Shown here: positions 34,967 through 43,257 of the stretch, piece by piece
How the letters are laid out: each line of letters starts with the position of its first letter
Numbering within the stretch: position 1 is the first letter of the stretch
NCBI GenBank assembly: GCA_002395835.1
Contig: DGVD01000002.1
Location: 62,001-126,000 of the forward strand
Origin: Bacteroidales bacterium UBA4293
GTDB taxonomy: Bacteria; Bacteroidota; Bacteroidia; Bacteroidales; Bacteroidaceae
DNA: 64,000 nucleotides
Direction: 5' to 3'
Notes under the pieces: generated by a model
Seen by the model: only the letters and a program-made list of their open reading frames with translations
Databases searched by the model: none
Told to the model about the DNA's origin: nothing
Position numbers and translations under genes: made by a program

Positions 34967-36493
34967 TTATTTGTTTCTTTTAAGAAACATATGTTTGGTG
35001 AAACAGCTTGGAAGTTCCTCTTTATAGTGGGTTACCATGATAAGGGTTTTACCCTTACGTTCTGCAAAGGTGTTGATTATTTCTTTCACCATGGCACGGT
35101 TTTCCAAGTCTAAACCGTGAAGTGGCTCGTCTAGTATAAGGAGTTCAGGGTCTTTCACGAATGCCCTAGCTAAAAGCACCAGACGCTGTTCTCCACTGGA
35201 AAGTTTTAGGAAAGTCCTGTCTCTGAGGTCTTTAATCCCGAAAATGTCCATCCAAAACTCACATGCAGCAAACTGACTGGGTTTAGGTTTCACGTAAAGC
35301 CCTACGGAATCATGAAGTCCACTAGCTACGATATCTATCGCAGGAAGATCTTTCAGGTAAGCCCTGTGCATTTCCGGAGAAACATACCCGATGTGCTTCT
35401 TGATGTCCCAGATGCTTTCTCCCGTACCTCGTTTCCTGCCAAAGAGCCGGATGTCACAAGCATAGCTTTGTGGATTATCTGCACACACCAAACTTAAAAG
35501 TGTACTTTTTCCAGAACCGTTATCTCCGGAAAGAGACCAGCGTTCTCCAGGGTAAACTTCCCAGTTTAAATCTTTCAGAATAGTTCTCTCTCCATACCGG
35601 ATGGTAACGTTCCTAAAATCTAGAACAGGCAGTTCTTTTTTCTCTGTTTTTTCAGAAAATTCTGCCTCTACTTTGGGGAGATTTGAGCCTTCCTCTGAAT
35701 AGGGGTAATTTAAGATGAGATTTTTCTTCTCAACAGGGAAAAAATATTTCTCCTTCTGGAGAGAAAATTTTTGGTAGTTAGCCAGTGTCTCTTTGGCATA
35801 TATATGACGTCCCTTAACTTGCACTACATGAGTGATAGAATCGGGGAGGTCGTCACTCTTCGAAATTATGAGAATAAGAGTCAGTCCGATGAGCTCCGTC
35901 AGTTCCTTGAGAAGTTGCCTCAAGAGGTCACGAGTGGAAGCATCCAAACCGATGAAAGGATTGTCCATAATCAGGACTCTGGGGCCAGTGAGGAGAGTTT
36001 TGGTCAACTGAAATTTTCTTAATTCTCCACTGGAGAGTGTCACCAGTCTTTTATCCATCAAAGGCTTTAAGTGGAAGATGTCATAGATTTTTTCGATAAT
36101 CTCTTCCGAGGGCGCCAGATGATTATTTTCGGCCTTTCTTCGTACATCTTCTAACAAATCTCCCACCAACGGACTGTCGTCTATATCGTGCTGATTCCAG
36201 CGTTGCTGGTAGTAATAAGTACCATCTGCTTCACCGTAAGAATCCCGGAAGGTGATGTACTTAATGTTCTCATATACATGCTTTTTCGTAGATGGAGAGA
36301 AATCGTATTCGGGCTCAGTGAGTAAGAGGGCATGCTTTCCTGTCAGCACATCTACCAACATGGATTTTCCTCCTCCGTTTGGCCCTACAATGGCTATTTG
36401 TTCGCCATCATTGATATCCAAATTTATAGGTTCCTCAAACCGGTAGTCCGGGTGACGAACCTTCCCATCTTTAATTGATATGATTTTTTGCAT
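34967..36493 (-). CDS. ModF-like protein with two ABC ATPase domains, the first degenerate
   Basis: This 508-residue protein has two ABC domains and no membrane segment. Domain 1 has P-loop GPNGGGKS (37-44) and LSSGELRKF, but Walker B reads LIMDNPFIGLD, so the catalytic Glu is Asn178. The switch region ILIISKSDD also lacks the usual His. Domain 2 has SGDNGSGKST, LSSGEQRLVLLARAF, LLILDEPLHGLD and VTHYKEE, all intact. The architecture is that of ModF/PhrA. A low-complexity linker (about 240-285) contains a stretch encoded by repeat array C. It lies 5 bases after ruvC. The role is unknown; membrane transport is unlikely without a permease. Confidence 0.82.
   Translation of the reverse strand: MQKIISIKDGKVRHPDYRFEEPINLDINDGEQIAIVGPNGGGKSMLVDVLTGKHALLLTEPEYDFSPSTKKHVYENIKYITFRDSYGEADGTYYYQQRWNQHDIDDSPLVGDLLEDVRRKAENNHLAPSEEIIEKIYDIFHLKPLMDKRLVTLSSGELRKFQLTKTLLTGPRVLIMDNPFIGLDASTRDLLRQLLKELTELIGLTLILIISKSDDLPDSITHVVQVKGRHIYAKETLANYQKFSLQKEKYFFPVEKKNLILNYPYSEEGSNLPKVEAEFSEKTEKKELPVLDFRNVTIRYGERTILKDLNWEVYPGERWSLSGDNGSGKSTLLSLVCADNPQSYACDIRLFGRKRGTGESIWDIKKHIGYVSPEMHRAYLKDLPAIDIVASGLHDSVGLYVKPKPSQFAACEFWMDIFGIKDLRDRTFLKLSSGEQRLVLLARAFVKDPELLILDEPLHGLDLENRAMVKEIINTFAERKGKTLIMVTHYKEELPSCFTKHMFLKRNK
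35711..35775. repeat. Repeat array C inside the ModF-like gene
   Basis: Three degenerate cores of the form GAAAAATTTTTCTC are visible (around 35716, 35738 and 35758), at a spacing of 23-24 bases. They resemble arrays A and B but lie within coding sequence, covering residues about 240-261 of the ModF-like protein. A unit of 24 bases keeps the frame. Confidence 0.6.
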
Positions 36494-36498
36494 GTATG

Positions 36499-37080
36499 TT
36501 ATTCCGTTTTTCTTTTTGAAACTTTGGAAGGATTCTTCTTCACATAATCAGCCCATGACTTAGCCGTAGAATCCGAGGTGGGTCTTCCCATTTGCAGATA
36601 GTGACAGTAGGCTGCAGCTAAGGCATCCGTAGCATCCAAGTGCGTTTCCATGTCTTTTTCACTGATTTGCAGAATACGTTGCAACATGCCAGAAACTTGC
36701 TCTTTCGCAGCAGAACCGTTACCAGTCAATGCCATCTTTATTTTAGTAGGGGCATATTCCGTAATAGGAACACTGTGGTGCACTGCAGCTGCAATAGCTA
36801 CTCCCTGAGCTCGTCCCAGCTTCAGCATACTTTGCACATTCTTCCCGAAGAAAGGAGCCTCAATAGCCATTTCATCGGGTAGATAAGTTTCAATGATGCT
36901 CCATACCTTCTCAAAAATGTACCCCAATTTCTTGTACGTATCCTTTTCCCTGTGGAGGTCAATGACCCCCATAACCACCAGTGAAGCCTTGGTGCCTTCT
37001 ACCTTTAAGACACCATAACCCATGTAGTTCGTTCCAGGGTCGATACCCAGAATTATTTTTTCTTTGACAGACTTCAGCAT
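36499..37080 (-). CDS. ruvC: Holliday junction resolvase RuvC
   Basis: RuvC is a dimeric endonuclease that resolves four-way DNA junctions with RuvAB. All four acidic residues are seen: Asp14 in ILGIDPGTN, Glu74 in MAIEAPFFGK, and Asp149 and Asp152 in HLDATDALAAAYCH. The 193-residue length is normal, with a basic C-terminal tail (KKNPSKVSKRK). It lies 3 bases after the DUF4286 gene and 5 bases before the ModF-like gene, in a three-gene minus-strand unit. Confidence 0.96.
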   Translation of the reverse strand: MLKSVKEKIILGIDPGTNYMGYGVLKVEGTKASLVVMGVIDLHREKDTYKKLGYIFEKVWSIIETYLPDEMAIEAPFFGKNVQSMLKLGRAQGVAIAAAVHHSVPITEYAPTKIKMALTGNGSAAKEQVSGMLQRILQISEKDMETHLDATDALAAAYCHYLQMGRPTSDSTAKSWADYVKKNPSKVSKRKTE

Positions 37081-37083
37081 GAA

Positions 37084-37389
37084 TTAAATAATTACTTCCA
37101 TGAGGGTAGAAAAAGAGTGGATACGGTTCTGGAAAAGTTTCTCCAAATCGGCATTCAACTGATTCCCCTGATGTATAAGCCAGTGGTGAAGACGGGCTGT
37201 GCTCTCCACTTCAAACTGAAGGGAGAAACATTCCGTTTCCGGATCTTTATGAGACAGAATTCGGGAGAGGGTAGGCTTTTTCAAGTCACCTTGCTCTTTC
37301 GTAGCAGGTATGAACTGCTCACTGATGTAAATCACGAAGTTTCTGGCTTCGTTTACATCCATTTGGTATGTAGTATTGTAAATCAGCAT
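37084..37389 (-). CDS. DUF4286 protein
   Basis: From the ATG at 37389 the protein has 101 residues, starting MLIYNTTYQMD and containing LSHKDPETECFSLQFEV. It looks like a small ferredoxin-like alpha/beta fold and matches what I recall of DUF4286. The reading frame extends upstream, but that part contains a promoter-like TACCTTTG (37409-37416 on the minus strand). No catalytic residue is obvious. It precedes ruvC by 3 bases, so it may be co-expressed with DNA repair, though its function is unknown. Confidence 0.75.
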   Translation of the reverse strand: MLIYNTTYQMDVNEARNFVIYISEQFIPATKEQGDLKKPTLSRILSHKDPETECFSLQFEVESTARLHHWLIHQGNQLNADLEKLFQNRIHSFSTLMEVII

Positions 37390-37408
37390 ATAAACTTTAA
37401 TTTGGGTG

Positions 37409-37416
37409 CAAAGGTA
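37409..37416 (-). promoter_or_regulatory. Promoter -7 element for the DUF4286-ruvC unit
   Basis: TACCTTTG on the minus strand fits TAnnTTTG and lies 19 bases before the chosen start, excluding the longer reading frame. Confidence 0.5.
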
Positions 37417-37472
37417 GGAATAAAAGAACTTTAACCGTGATACGGATATTTTAATTTTTGTTAATGGAATGC

Positions 37473-37501
37473 TTGAGTGGAATGAATATGTACTATATTT
37501 G
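37473..37501 (+). promoter_or_regulatory. Promoter of tRNA-Gly
   Basis: TTG (37473-37475), an 18-base spacer, then TATATTTG (37494-37501), 10 bases before the tRNA 5' end. Confidence 0.6.
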
Positions 37502-37511
37502 CAGAGCAATT

Positions 37512-37584
37512 GCGGTAGTAGCTCAGTTGGTAGAGCATCGGCTTCCCAAGCCGAGGGTCACGGGTTCGAGTCCCGCTTACCGCT
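37512..37584 (+). tRNA. tRNA-Gly (anticodon CCC)
   Basis: The acceptor arm GCGGTAG pairs with TTACCGC (one G-U). The D arm is GCTC/GAGC. The anticodon stem TCGGC/GCCGA encloses loop TTCCCAA, giving anticodon CCC. The T arm is CGGG/CCCG around TTCGAGT. Discriminator is T and CCA is not encoded, unlike tRNA-Glu in this window. Confidence 0.95.
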
Positions 37585-37664
37585 CTTCTTTTAAAAAATT
37601 CGTCTTTTCCCTTTTTTTCTCCTGATTTCACCTTGATTTATTAGGTTCTTTTCTGAATTTTGCT

Positions 37665-37672
37665 TAAATTTG
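37665..37672 (+). promoter_or_regulatory. Promoter -7 element for nhaD
   Basis: TAAATTTG matches TAnnTTTG and is 29 bases before the start codon. A weak TTAG is 20 bases further upstream. Confidence 0.5.
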
Positions 37673-37701
37673 CTCGGAATTTGTGTAAATAAGGCATTCG
37701 A

Positions 37702-39111
37702 ATGACATTAGTAATCGTTGGTATACTTTTAATTGGCTATTTTTTGATAGCTACAGAGCACTTGAATAAGCTGAATAAATCCTCAGTGGCCATGTTTTTG
37801 GGCGTTGTGGGTTGGATTCTTTATATATTCAACGGCCCTGAATATGTGCAGTCCATGCACGGTGCTGAATACTCAGCGTTTTTAAACGGTGCGATTTCTA
37901 CTCAGGAGACGATTAAGGATTTTATTGCATCGCATATTTTCATGCAGTATGTAATGAGCGCGTGTCAGGTCATTCTCTTCATCATTGCCACTTCTGCCAT
38001 TATCGAGGTTCTGGTAGCGAATGAAGTCTTTGATTTCTTGGCTGTCTGGTTGAGGACGAAGCACAGTAAGCAACTCCTGTGGACGGTGGCTCTGGTCACT
38101 TTCCTCTTATCAGCAGAGATAGACAACCTGACCACTGCTGTCATCATGGTGCTGGTTCTGCGAAAGCTGGTTCCGCAATCGAAACAACGGTTCTACTATT
38201 CTTGTGTCATTCTGATGGCAGCCAATGCAGGTGGTTGCTTTACAGCTATCGGTGATGTGACCAGCCTTATTCTTTGGACAAAGAATGCCATTACACCTTC
38301 TACATTCGCCTTAGATTTGGCTTTGCCGGCTCTAACTGCTTTAATTGTAACAACTTTCCTGGCTTCGCTGAAAGTTCCAGATTACTTGGATGTTCGTTCC
38401 TCTCTGGGCAAGTATGTAGGCGATGATTACATTCTTCCTACCTGGCAGAGATTCGTTCTCTTCGTGGTAGGTATAGGTGGACTTTGGGCTATTCCTACCT
38501 TGCATAGTGTAACCAAACTTCCTCCGTTCGTAGGAGCACTTTGTGTTATGTCGCTGCTTTGGGTATTAGTTCAGTTCTTTACCTGGAAGAGAATGGATGT
38601 GGTAAATCATTTGTCCAACTCCGGTTTCTCTGCCGATGTAAGAACTAGTGATGCCAGCCAGATTCTTTTCTTCATGGGTATTTACCTGGCAGTGGGTGTA
38701 GTGGCAGAGACGGGAGCCCTGCATATTTTTGCTAGCTGGTGTGATGCTAATATCCATAATACATATATCCTCACGGCATTCTTCGGACTGGTATCCAGTG
38801 TGCTGGATAATATCCCGTTGATAGTGGCTAGTACCAGTATGTATCCTGTTCTGGATGCTGCAGCTGTTACTGCTTCTGCCGATGCTTCTTACCTGCAGGA
38901 TTTCGTGCAGAACGGAGCCTATTGGGAACTGCTGGCATTCTGTACGGCTATGGGTGGAACATTACTAACCATCGGTACGGTGGCAGGTTTCTCCGTAGCT
39001 TCTTTGGAACGCATCCCATTCCTAAGCTACATCAACCGCTTCAGTTGGATGGTGCTGATAGGCTGGATTTGTGGATTGCTGGTGTACTACATAGCAGATA
39101 TGGCATTTTAA
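37702..39111 (+). CDS. nhaD: Na+/H+ antiporter, NhaD type
   Basis: A 469-residue inner-membrane protein with about 11-13 helices, of the ion-transporter superfamily. Features include the N-terminal TLVIVGILLIGYFLIATEH, LLSAEIDNLTTAVIMVLVLRK, AANAGGCFTAIGDVTSLILW and SSVLDNIPLIVA with charged residues inside membrane segments. NhaD exchanges Na+ or Li+ for protons. It precedes pfkA by 26 bases and the ATP synthase genes, so ion balance and ATP synthesis genes lie side by side; a shared transcript is possible because no terminator separates them. Confidence 0.9.
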   Translation: MTLVIVGILLIGYFLIATEHLNKLNKSSVAMFLGVVGWILYIFNGPEYVQSMHGAEYSAFLNGAISTQETIKDFIASHIFMQYVMSACQVILFIIATSAIIEVLVANEVFDFLAVWLRTKHSKQLLWTVALVTFLLSAEIDNLTTAVIMVLVLRKLVPQSKQRFYYSCVILMAANAGGCFTAIGDVTSLILWTKNAITPSTFALDLALPALTALIVTTFLASLKVPDYLDVRSSLGKYVGDDYILPTWQRFVLFVVGIGGLWAIPTLHSVTKLPPFVGALCVMSLLWVLVQFFTWKRMDVVNHLSNSGFSADVRTSDASQILFFMGIYLAVGVVAETGALHIFASWCDANIHNTYILTAFFGLVSSVLDNIPLIVASTSMYPVLDAAAVTASADASYLQDFVQNGAYWELLAFCTAMGGTLLTIGTVAGFSVASLERIPFLSYINRFSWMVLIGWICGLLVYYIADMAF

Positions 39112-39137
39112 TTGAAACAAATAAAAACTAATATAAT

Positions 39138-40115
39138 ATGGCAAAGGTTAAAAGTATAGGAATCTTGACTTCCGGAGGTGATGCCCCAGGAATGAACGCT
39201 GCTATCCGTGCAATTACTCGTAGTGCCCTGTGTGAAGGGTTCAAGGTTTGGGGTATTTATCGCGGTTACGATGGACTGATCAATGATGAGATTAAGCCTT
39301 TCACTTCTGAAAGTGTAAGTAATATCATTCAGCGTGGAGGAACCATTTTGAAATCGGCTCGTTCTAAGGCATTTACTACTCCTGAAGGAAGAAAGAAGGC
39401 CTATGAGAACATGAAATCTCATGAGATAGACGCTCTGATTGTAATAGGTGGAAACGGTTCTTTGACGGGTGCCCGAATCTTTGCAGAAGAGTATGATATG
39501 CCTTGCATTGGTCTGCCTGGTACCATCGACAACGATTTGTATGGAACAGACATCACCATCGGGTATGACACTACCTTAAATACCATCGTTCAGTGTGTGG
39601 ATAAGATTCGTGACACAGCAAATTCTCATGAACGTATTTTCTTGGTAGAGGTGATGGGTCGTGATGCTGGTTTCTTGGCTCAGAACAGTGCCTTGGCATC
39701 CGGTGCAGAAGCTGCCATCATCCCAGAGGATAATACAGATGCCGACCAGCTGGAGCATTTCATCGGTCGTGGTATCCGTAAGAGCAAGAACTCCAGTATC
39801 GTCATCGTCAGTGAGAGCCCTAAGTGCGGTGCTTTGTACTATGCAGAGCGTGTAAAGAAGGAATATCCTCAGTACGATGTTCGTGTTTCCATCTTGGGTC
39901 ACTTGCAGCGTGGAGGTTCTCCATCAGCTAGAGATAGAATACTTTCTAGCCGTCTAGGTGCAGGTGCCATCAATGCCATCCTGGATGGTCAGCGTAACGT
40001 CATGATAGGTATTCGGAACGACCAGATTGTGTATGTACCTTTCACGGATGCCATTAAGAAGTCAAAACCTATCAATAAGGATTTGATTACAGTTCTGGAT
40101 GAATTGTCTATTTAA
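39138..40115 (+). CDS. pfkA: ATP-dependent 6-phosphofructokinase
   Basis: PfkA phosphorylates fructose 6-phosphate in glycolysis. The 325 residues include GILTSGGDAPGMNAAIRA, IGGNGSLTGA, LPGTIDNDLYGTD with the catalytic Asp, and VEVMGRDAGFLA. The Gly in GGNGS and the Gly before TIDND are those of ATP-using enzymes; PPi-dependent forms usually have Asp and Lys there. An Asn replaces the usual Asp in GGDGS. It ends 17 bases before atpD with no terminator between, so it may be expressed with the ATP synthase. Confidence 0.95.
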   Translation: MAKVKSIGILTSGGDAPGMNAAIRAITRSALCEGFKVWGIYRGYDGLINDEIKPFTSESVSNIIQRGGTILKSARSKAFTTPEGRKKAYENMKSHEIDALIVIGGNGSLTGARIFAEEYDMPCIGLPGTIDNDLYGTDITIGYDTTLNTIVQCVDKIRDTANSHERIFLVEVMGRDAGFLAQNSALASGAEAAIIPEDNTDADQLEHFIGRGIRKSKNSSIVIVSESPKCGALYYAERVKKEYPQYDVRVSILGHLQRGGSPSARDRILSSRLGAGAINAILDGQRNVMIGIRNDQIVYVPFTDAIKKSKPINKDLITVLDELSI

Positions 40116-40132
40116 AAATTAAAAAGATATAA

Positions 40133-41656
40133 ATGTCGGAAATTAACGGGCAAATATTGCAGATTATTGGTCCTGTAGTGGATGTGCATTTTGACATCGA
40201 TGGGACTCCTGATTCAGTATTGCCAAATATAAACGAAGCTCTTCTTATCAAGCGTCCTAACGGAAAGGACTTGATAGTAGAGGTTCAGCAGCATATTGGA
40301 GAGAACACCGTGCGCTGTGTGGCCATGGACTCCACCGACGGTCTTCGTCGTGGTCTGGAGGTGGTTCCCACAGGGCAACCCATCACCATGCCTGTGGGCG
40401 ATCAGGTTAAAGGTCGTTTGCTGAATGTAGTAGGTGAAACGGTGGATGGTATGAGGGAACTGGATAGGGCAGGCTCACTGCCTATTCATCGCGAGCCTCC
40501 AAAGTTTGAAGAGTTGAAGACTTCTCAGGAAGTGCTTTATACGGGTATCAAGGTCATCGATTTGCTGGAACCTTATTTGAAGGGTGGTAAGATTGGTTTG
40601 TTCGGTGGTGCAGGTGTGGGTAAAACCGTGCTTATCATGGAGCTGATCAATAACATTGCGAAAAAGCACAACGGTTTCTCTGTCTTCACGGGTGTGGGTG
40701 AACGTACTCGTGAGGGTAACGACTTGCTTCGTGAGATGATAGAAAGCGGGGTTATTCGTTATGGAGATGAATTTAAAAAAGGCATGGAGGAAGGTCGATG
40801 GGATTTGTCTAAGATCGATTATGATGAGGTGGCAAAATCTCAAGCTACATTGGTGTATGGTCAGATGTCGGAACCTCCTGGAGCACGTTCTTCTGTAGCT
40901 CTGTCAGGTTTGACTATAGCGGAATCCTTCCGAGATAGTGATGTGCTGGGAACATCAAAGGATATTCTATTGTTTATAGACAACATCTTCCGTTTCACAC
41001 AAGCTGGTTCTGAGGTTTCTGCCTTACTGGGACGTATGCCTTCTGCCGTAGGTTATCAGCCTACACTTTCTACGGATATGGGTAAGATGCAGGAGCGTAT
41101 TACTTCTACCAAGAAAGGTTCCATTACTTCTGTACAGGCAGTGTATGTTCCTGCAGACGACTTGACCGACCCTGCTCCAGCTACGACCTTCTCGCACCTG
41201 GATGCCACTACGGTATTGAGTCGTAAGATTACCGAGCTGGGTATTTATCCGGCAGTTGACCCCTTGGATTCTACCTCTCGTATTCTAGACCCTAATATTA
41301 TAGGTGAGGAGCATTACAACTGTGCAGAGCGTGTAAAGCAGATTCTACAGCGCAACAAGGAACTTCAGGACATCATTTCCATCTTAGGTATGGATGAACT
41401 TTCCGATGAAGACCGTCTTACCGTAAATCGTGCCCGTCGTGTACAGCGTTTCTTGTCTCAGCCATTTACGGTGGCAGAGCAGTTTACGGGTGTTCCGGGT
41501 GTTATGGTGAATATAGAAGATACCATAAAAGGATTCAATATGATTCTGGATGGTGAGGTGGACTACCTCCCAGAACAGGCCTTTTTGAATGTAGGCACTA
41601 TAGAGGATGCTATAGAAAAGGGTAAGAAACTGCTAGAACAGGCCAATAAAGCATAA
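40133..41656 (+). CDS. atpD: ATP synthase F1 beta subunit
   Basis: The catalytic subunit of F1 ATP synthase. P-loop GGAGVGKTVLIMELINN is near residue 160, followed by the catalytic GVGERTREGNDL, LVYGQMSEPPGAR and MGKMQERITSTKKGS. At 507 residues it is longer than E. coli beta (460). Most of the excess is an insertion after about residue 203, rich in charge (GDEFKKGMEEGRWDLSKIDY), just before the LVYGQM strand. It is first in the order atpD-C-I-B-E-F-H-A-G, in which the F1 genes flank the Fo genes. Confidence 0.97.
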   Translation: MSEINGQILQIIGPVVDVHFDIDGTPDSVLPNINEALLIKRPNGKDLIVEVQQHIGENTVRCVAMDSTDGLRRGLEVVPTGQPITMPVGDQVKGRLLNVVGETVDGMRELDRAGSLPIHREPPKFEELKTSQEVLYTGIKVIDLLEPYLKGGKIGLFGGAGVGKTVLIMELINNIAKKHNGFSVFTGVGERTREGNDLLREMIESGVIRYGDEFKKGMEEGRWDLSKIDYDEVAKSQATLVYGQMSEPPGARSSVALSGLTIAESFRDSDVLGTSKDILLFIDNIFRFTQAGSEVSALLGRMPSAVGYQPTLSTDMGKMQERITSTKKGSITSVQAVYVPADDLTDPAPATTFSHLDATTVLSRKITELGIYPAVDPLDSTSRILDPNIIGEEHYNCAERVKQILQRNKELQDIISILGMDELSDEDRLTVNRARRVQRFLSQPFTVAEQFTGVPGVMVNIEDTIKGFNMILDGEVDYLPEQAFLNVGTIEDAIEKGKKLLEQANKA

Positions 41657-41659
41657 GTC

Positions 41660-41896
41660 ATGAAGCTGATTATTTACTCTCCGGAAAAGACCGTGTATGA
41701 TGGTGAGGTGGAAATGGTGGAACTTCCAGGAGGAAAGGGCCGTTTTCAGGTGTTGAAAGACCATGATTCTCTGATTTCCACATTGGTAGCTGGAGATATA
41801 CGCTATAGGGTAAATGGGGAAGAGATTCGCCAGCCTATCCTTTCAGGGTATGTTGAAGTGCATAATAATGTAATTTCAGCATGTGTATATCTTTAA
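41660..41896 (+). CDS. atpC: ATP synthase F1 epsilon subunit, short form
   Basis: Only 78 residues, compared with about 130-140 for E. coli epsilon. The beta-sandwich is present (KLIIYSPEKTVYDGEVEMVELPGG to about residue 75, GYVEVHNNVISACVYL), but the C-terminal two-helix hairpin that inhibits the enzyme is absent. The short form is usual in Bacteroidetes as far as I recall. The last 16 bases overlap the next reading frame. It starts 3 bases after atpD. Confidence 0.93.
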   Translation: MKLIIYSPEKTVYDGEVEMVELPGGKGRFQVLKDHDSLISTLVAGDIRYRVNGEEIRQPILSGYVEVHNNVISACVYL

Positions 41897-42162
41897 CTAT
41901 TCTCTTTTTCATCTTGTATGAAATAATACTGACCTTATTTTACAACTGGGTGAAAAAGGAGTCGGCAGAGATGTCTACATGGGTTATTCTAGGTAGTAAG
42001 TTGTTGAAGTTCATTTTTGCTGTGGCAATTATTGTACTTGTACATTTGTTCACTGATGAACCGATAGTCCGGTTTGCCTTCATTGTGCTAGGCATTCTGA
42101 TGGTGACCATCATCTATGAAACGGGCTATTTCATACTCAGTGGTAAAAAGAAGACGAAATGA
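41881..42162 (+). CDS. AtpI-like small membrane protein in the ATP synthase operon
   Basis: A 93-residue protein with about three to four membrane helices (about 3-22, 35-55, 60-85). It has no strong sequence signature but sits where atpI (ATP synthase protein I) or a related Fo assembly helper is expected, between epsilon and subunit a. Its ATG lies inside the end of atpC, and its stop overlaps the atpB start by four bases (ATGA), so it is translationally coupled on both sides. A role in c-ring assembly or Mg2+ handling is inferred from position only. Confidence 0.72.
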   Translation: MCISLTILFFILYEIILTLFYNWVKKESAEMSTWVILGSKLLKFIFAVAIIVLVHLFTDEPIVRFAFIVLGILMVTIIYETGYFILSGKKKTK

Positions 42163-43223
42163 GAAATAGAAAATCTGATAAGATCACATGGATTGTCTGT
42201 ATGATGATGCTGGCAATATCCTTTCTGATACCTTCTTCAGCTAGAGCTTCTGGAGGTGAAGGGGGGAGTTTCGATGCATCAGAGATGATTTTTGGTCATA
42301 TTGGTGATTCTTATGAATGGCATTTTACCAACATAGGGGAGAAGGCTATTGCTCTGCCTCTTCCTGTAATTCTCTATTCTCGTGAACGAGGGGAGTGGTT
42401 TCTCTTCAGTTCCAGTAGGATAATGGAGGGGGAAACCTATAACGGTTTCTATCTGTCAAAAGGAGAAAAATACAAGGGTAAACTGGTAGAACAGGATATA
42501 AATGGGGATGAGGTTCGTCCTTTAGATATTTCTTTAACAAAGAATGCTTGTGCCCTTTTAATCAACAGTTTATTATTGATACTCCTGGTTCTTTGGTGCG
42601 CCCGGTGGTATAAAGAGAAAGACCAGACTTCCGATGCTCCTAGAGGTTTTGTGGGGCTTATGGAGATGATGGTTTCCATGGTGTATGAAGATGTTATTAA
42701 GGCGAATATACCTGTTCATGTGCAGCGTTATGCTCCTTATTTATTATGTGCATTTTTCTTCATCTTCTTGAACAACCTTATCGGTCTGATTCCAGGTTCT
42801 GCTAATTTGACGGGAAATATCGCTATTACGTTAGTTTTGGCACTTTGTACCTTCTTGATGGTGAATATTTTTGCCAATAAAGAATACTGGAAAGAGATAT
42901 TTTGGGCGGATGTACCCCTGTGGATGAAACCGGTGATGGCAGTGGTGGAATTCCTAGGAATTTTCACAAAGCCTATAGCCCTCATGATCCGTCTTTTTGC
43001 TAACATCATGGCTGGTCATGCGGCATTGCTGGCCTTGGTCAGTGTTATTTTCATCACCTTTTCCATCAGTTCTCTGTTAGGTGGGCTGATGACCCCATTA
43101 ACGGTGTTGTTTTGCATCTTCCTAGATTTTCTGGAAGTGCTGGTTGCCTTTATTCAAGCTTATGTATTTACCATGCTTTCAGCTGTATTTATAGGCTTGA
43201 GTCAAGCACATCACCATGAATAA
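42159..43223 (+). CDS. atpB: ATP synthase Fo subunit a, with an exported N-terminal domain
   Basis: Subunit a forms the proton half-channels. The 354-residue protein starts with a signal-like helix (about 10-31, ending ARAS). It then has about 95 extra residues that should lie in the periplasm, before the usual helices. The conserved functional helix AVVEFLGIFTKPIALMIRLFANIMAGH contains the essential Arg, and the C-terminal helix has FIQAYVFTMLSAVFIG. The typical E. coli protein has 271 residues. The C-terminus is His-rich (AHHHE). Confidence 0.95.
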   Translation: MRNRKSDKITWIVCMMMLAISFLIPSSARASGGEGGSFDASEMIFGHIGDSYEWHFTNIGEKAIALPLPVILYSRERGEWFLFSSSRIMEGETYNGFYLSKGEKYKGKLVEQDINGDEVRPLDISLTKNACALLINSLLLILLVLWCARWYKEKDQTSDAPRGFVGLMEMMVSMVYEDVIKANIPVHVQRYAPYLLCAFFFIFLNNLIGLIPGSANLTGNIAITLVLALCTFLMVNIFANKEYWKEIFWADVPLWMKPVMAVVEFLGIFTKPIALMIRLFANIMAGHAALLALVSVIFITFSISSLLGGLMTPLTVLFCIFLDFLEVLVAFIQAYVFTMLSAVFIGLSQAHHHE

Positions 43224-43257
43224 TGAAAAATAAAAAACAATATAAAATAATAAAGCT

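Noticed and set aside
39138..40115. Pyrophosphate-dependent phosphofructokinase
   Set aside because: The Gly in GGNGS and the Gly before TIDND are those of the ATP-dependent enzymes; PPi-dependent ones usually have Asp and Lys there.
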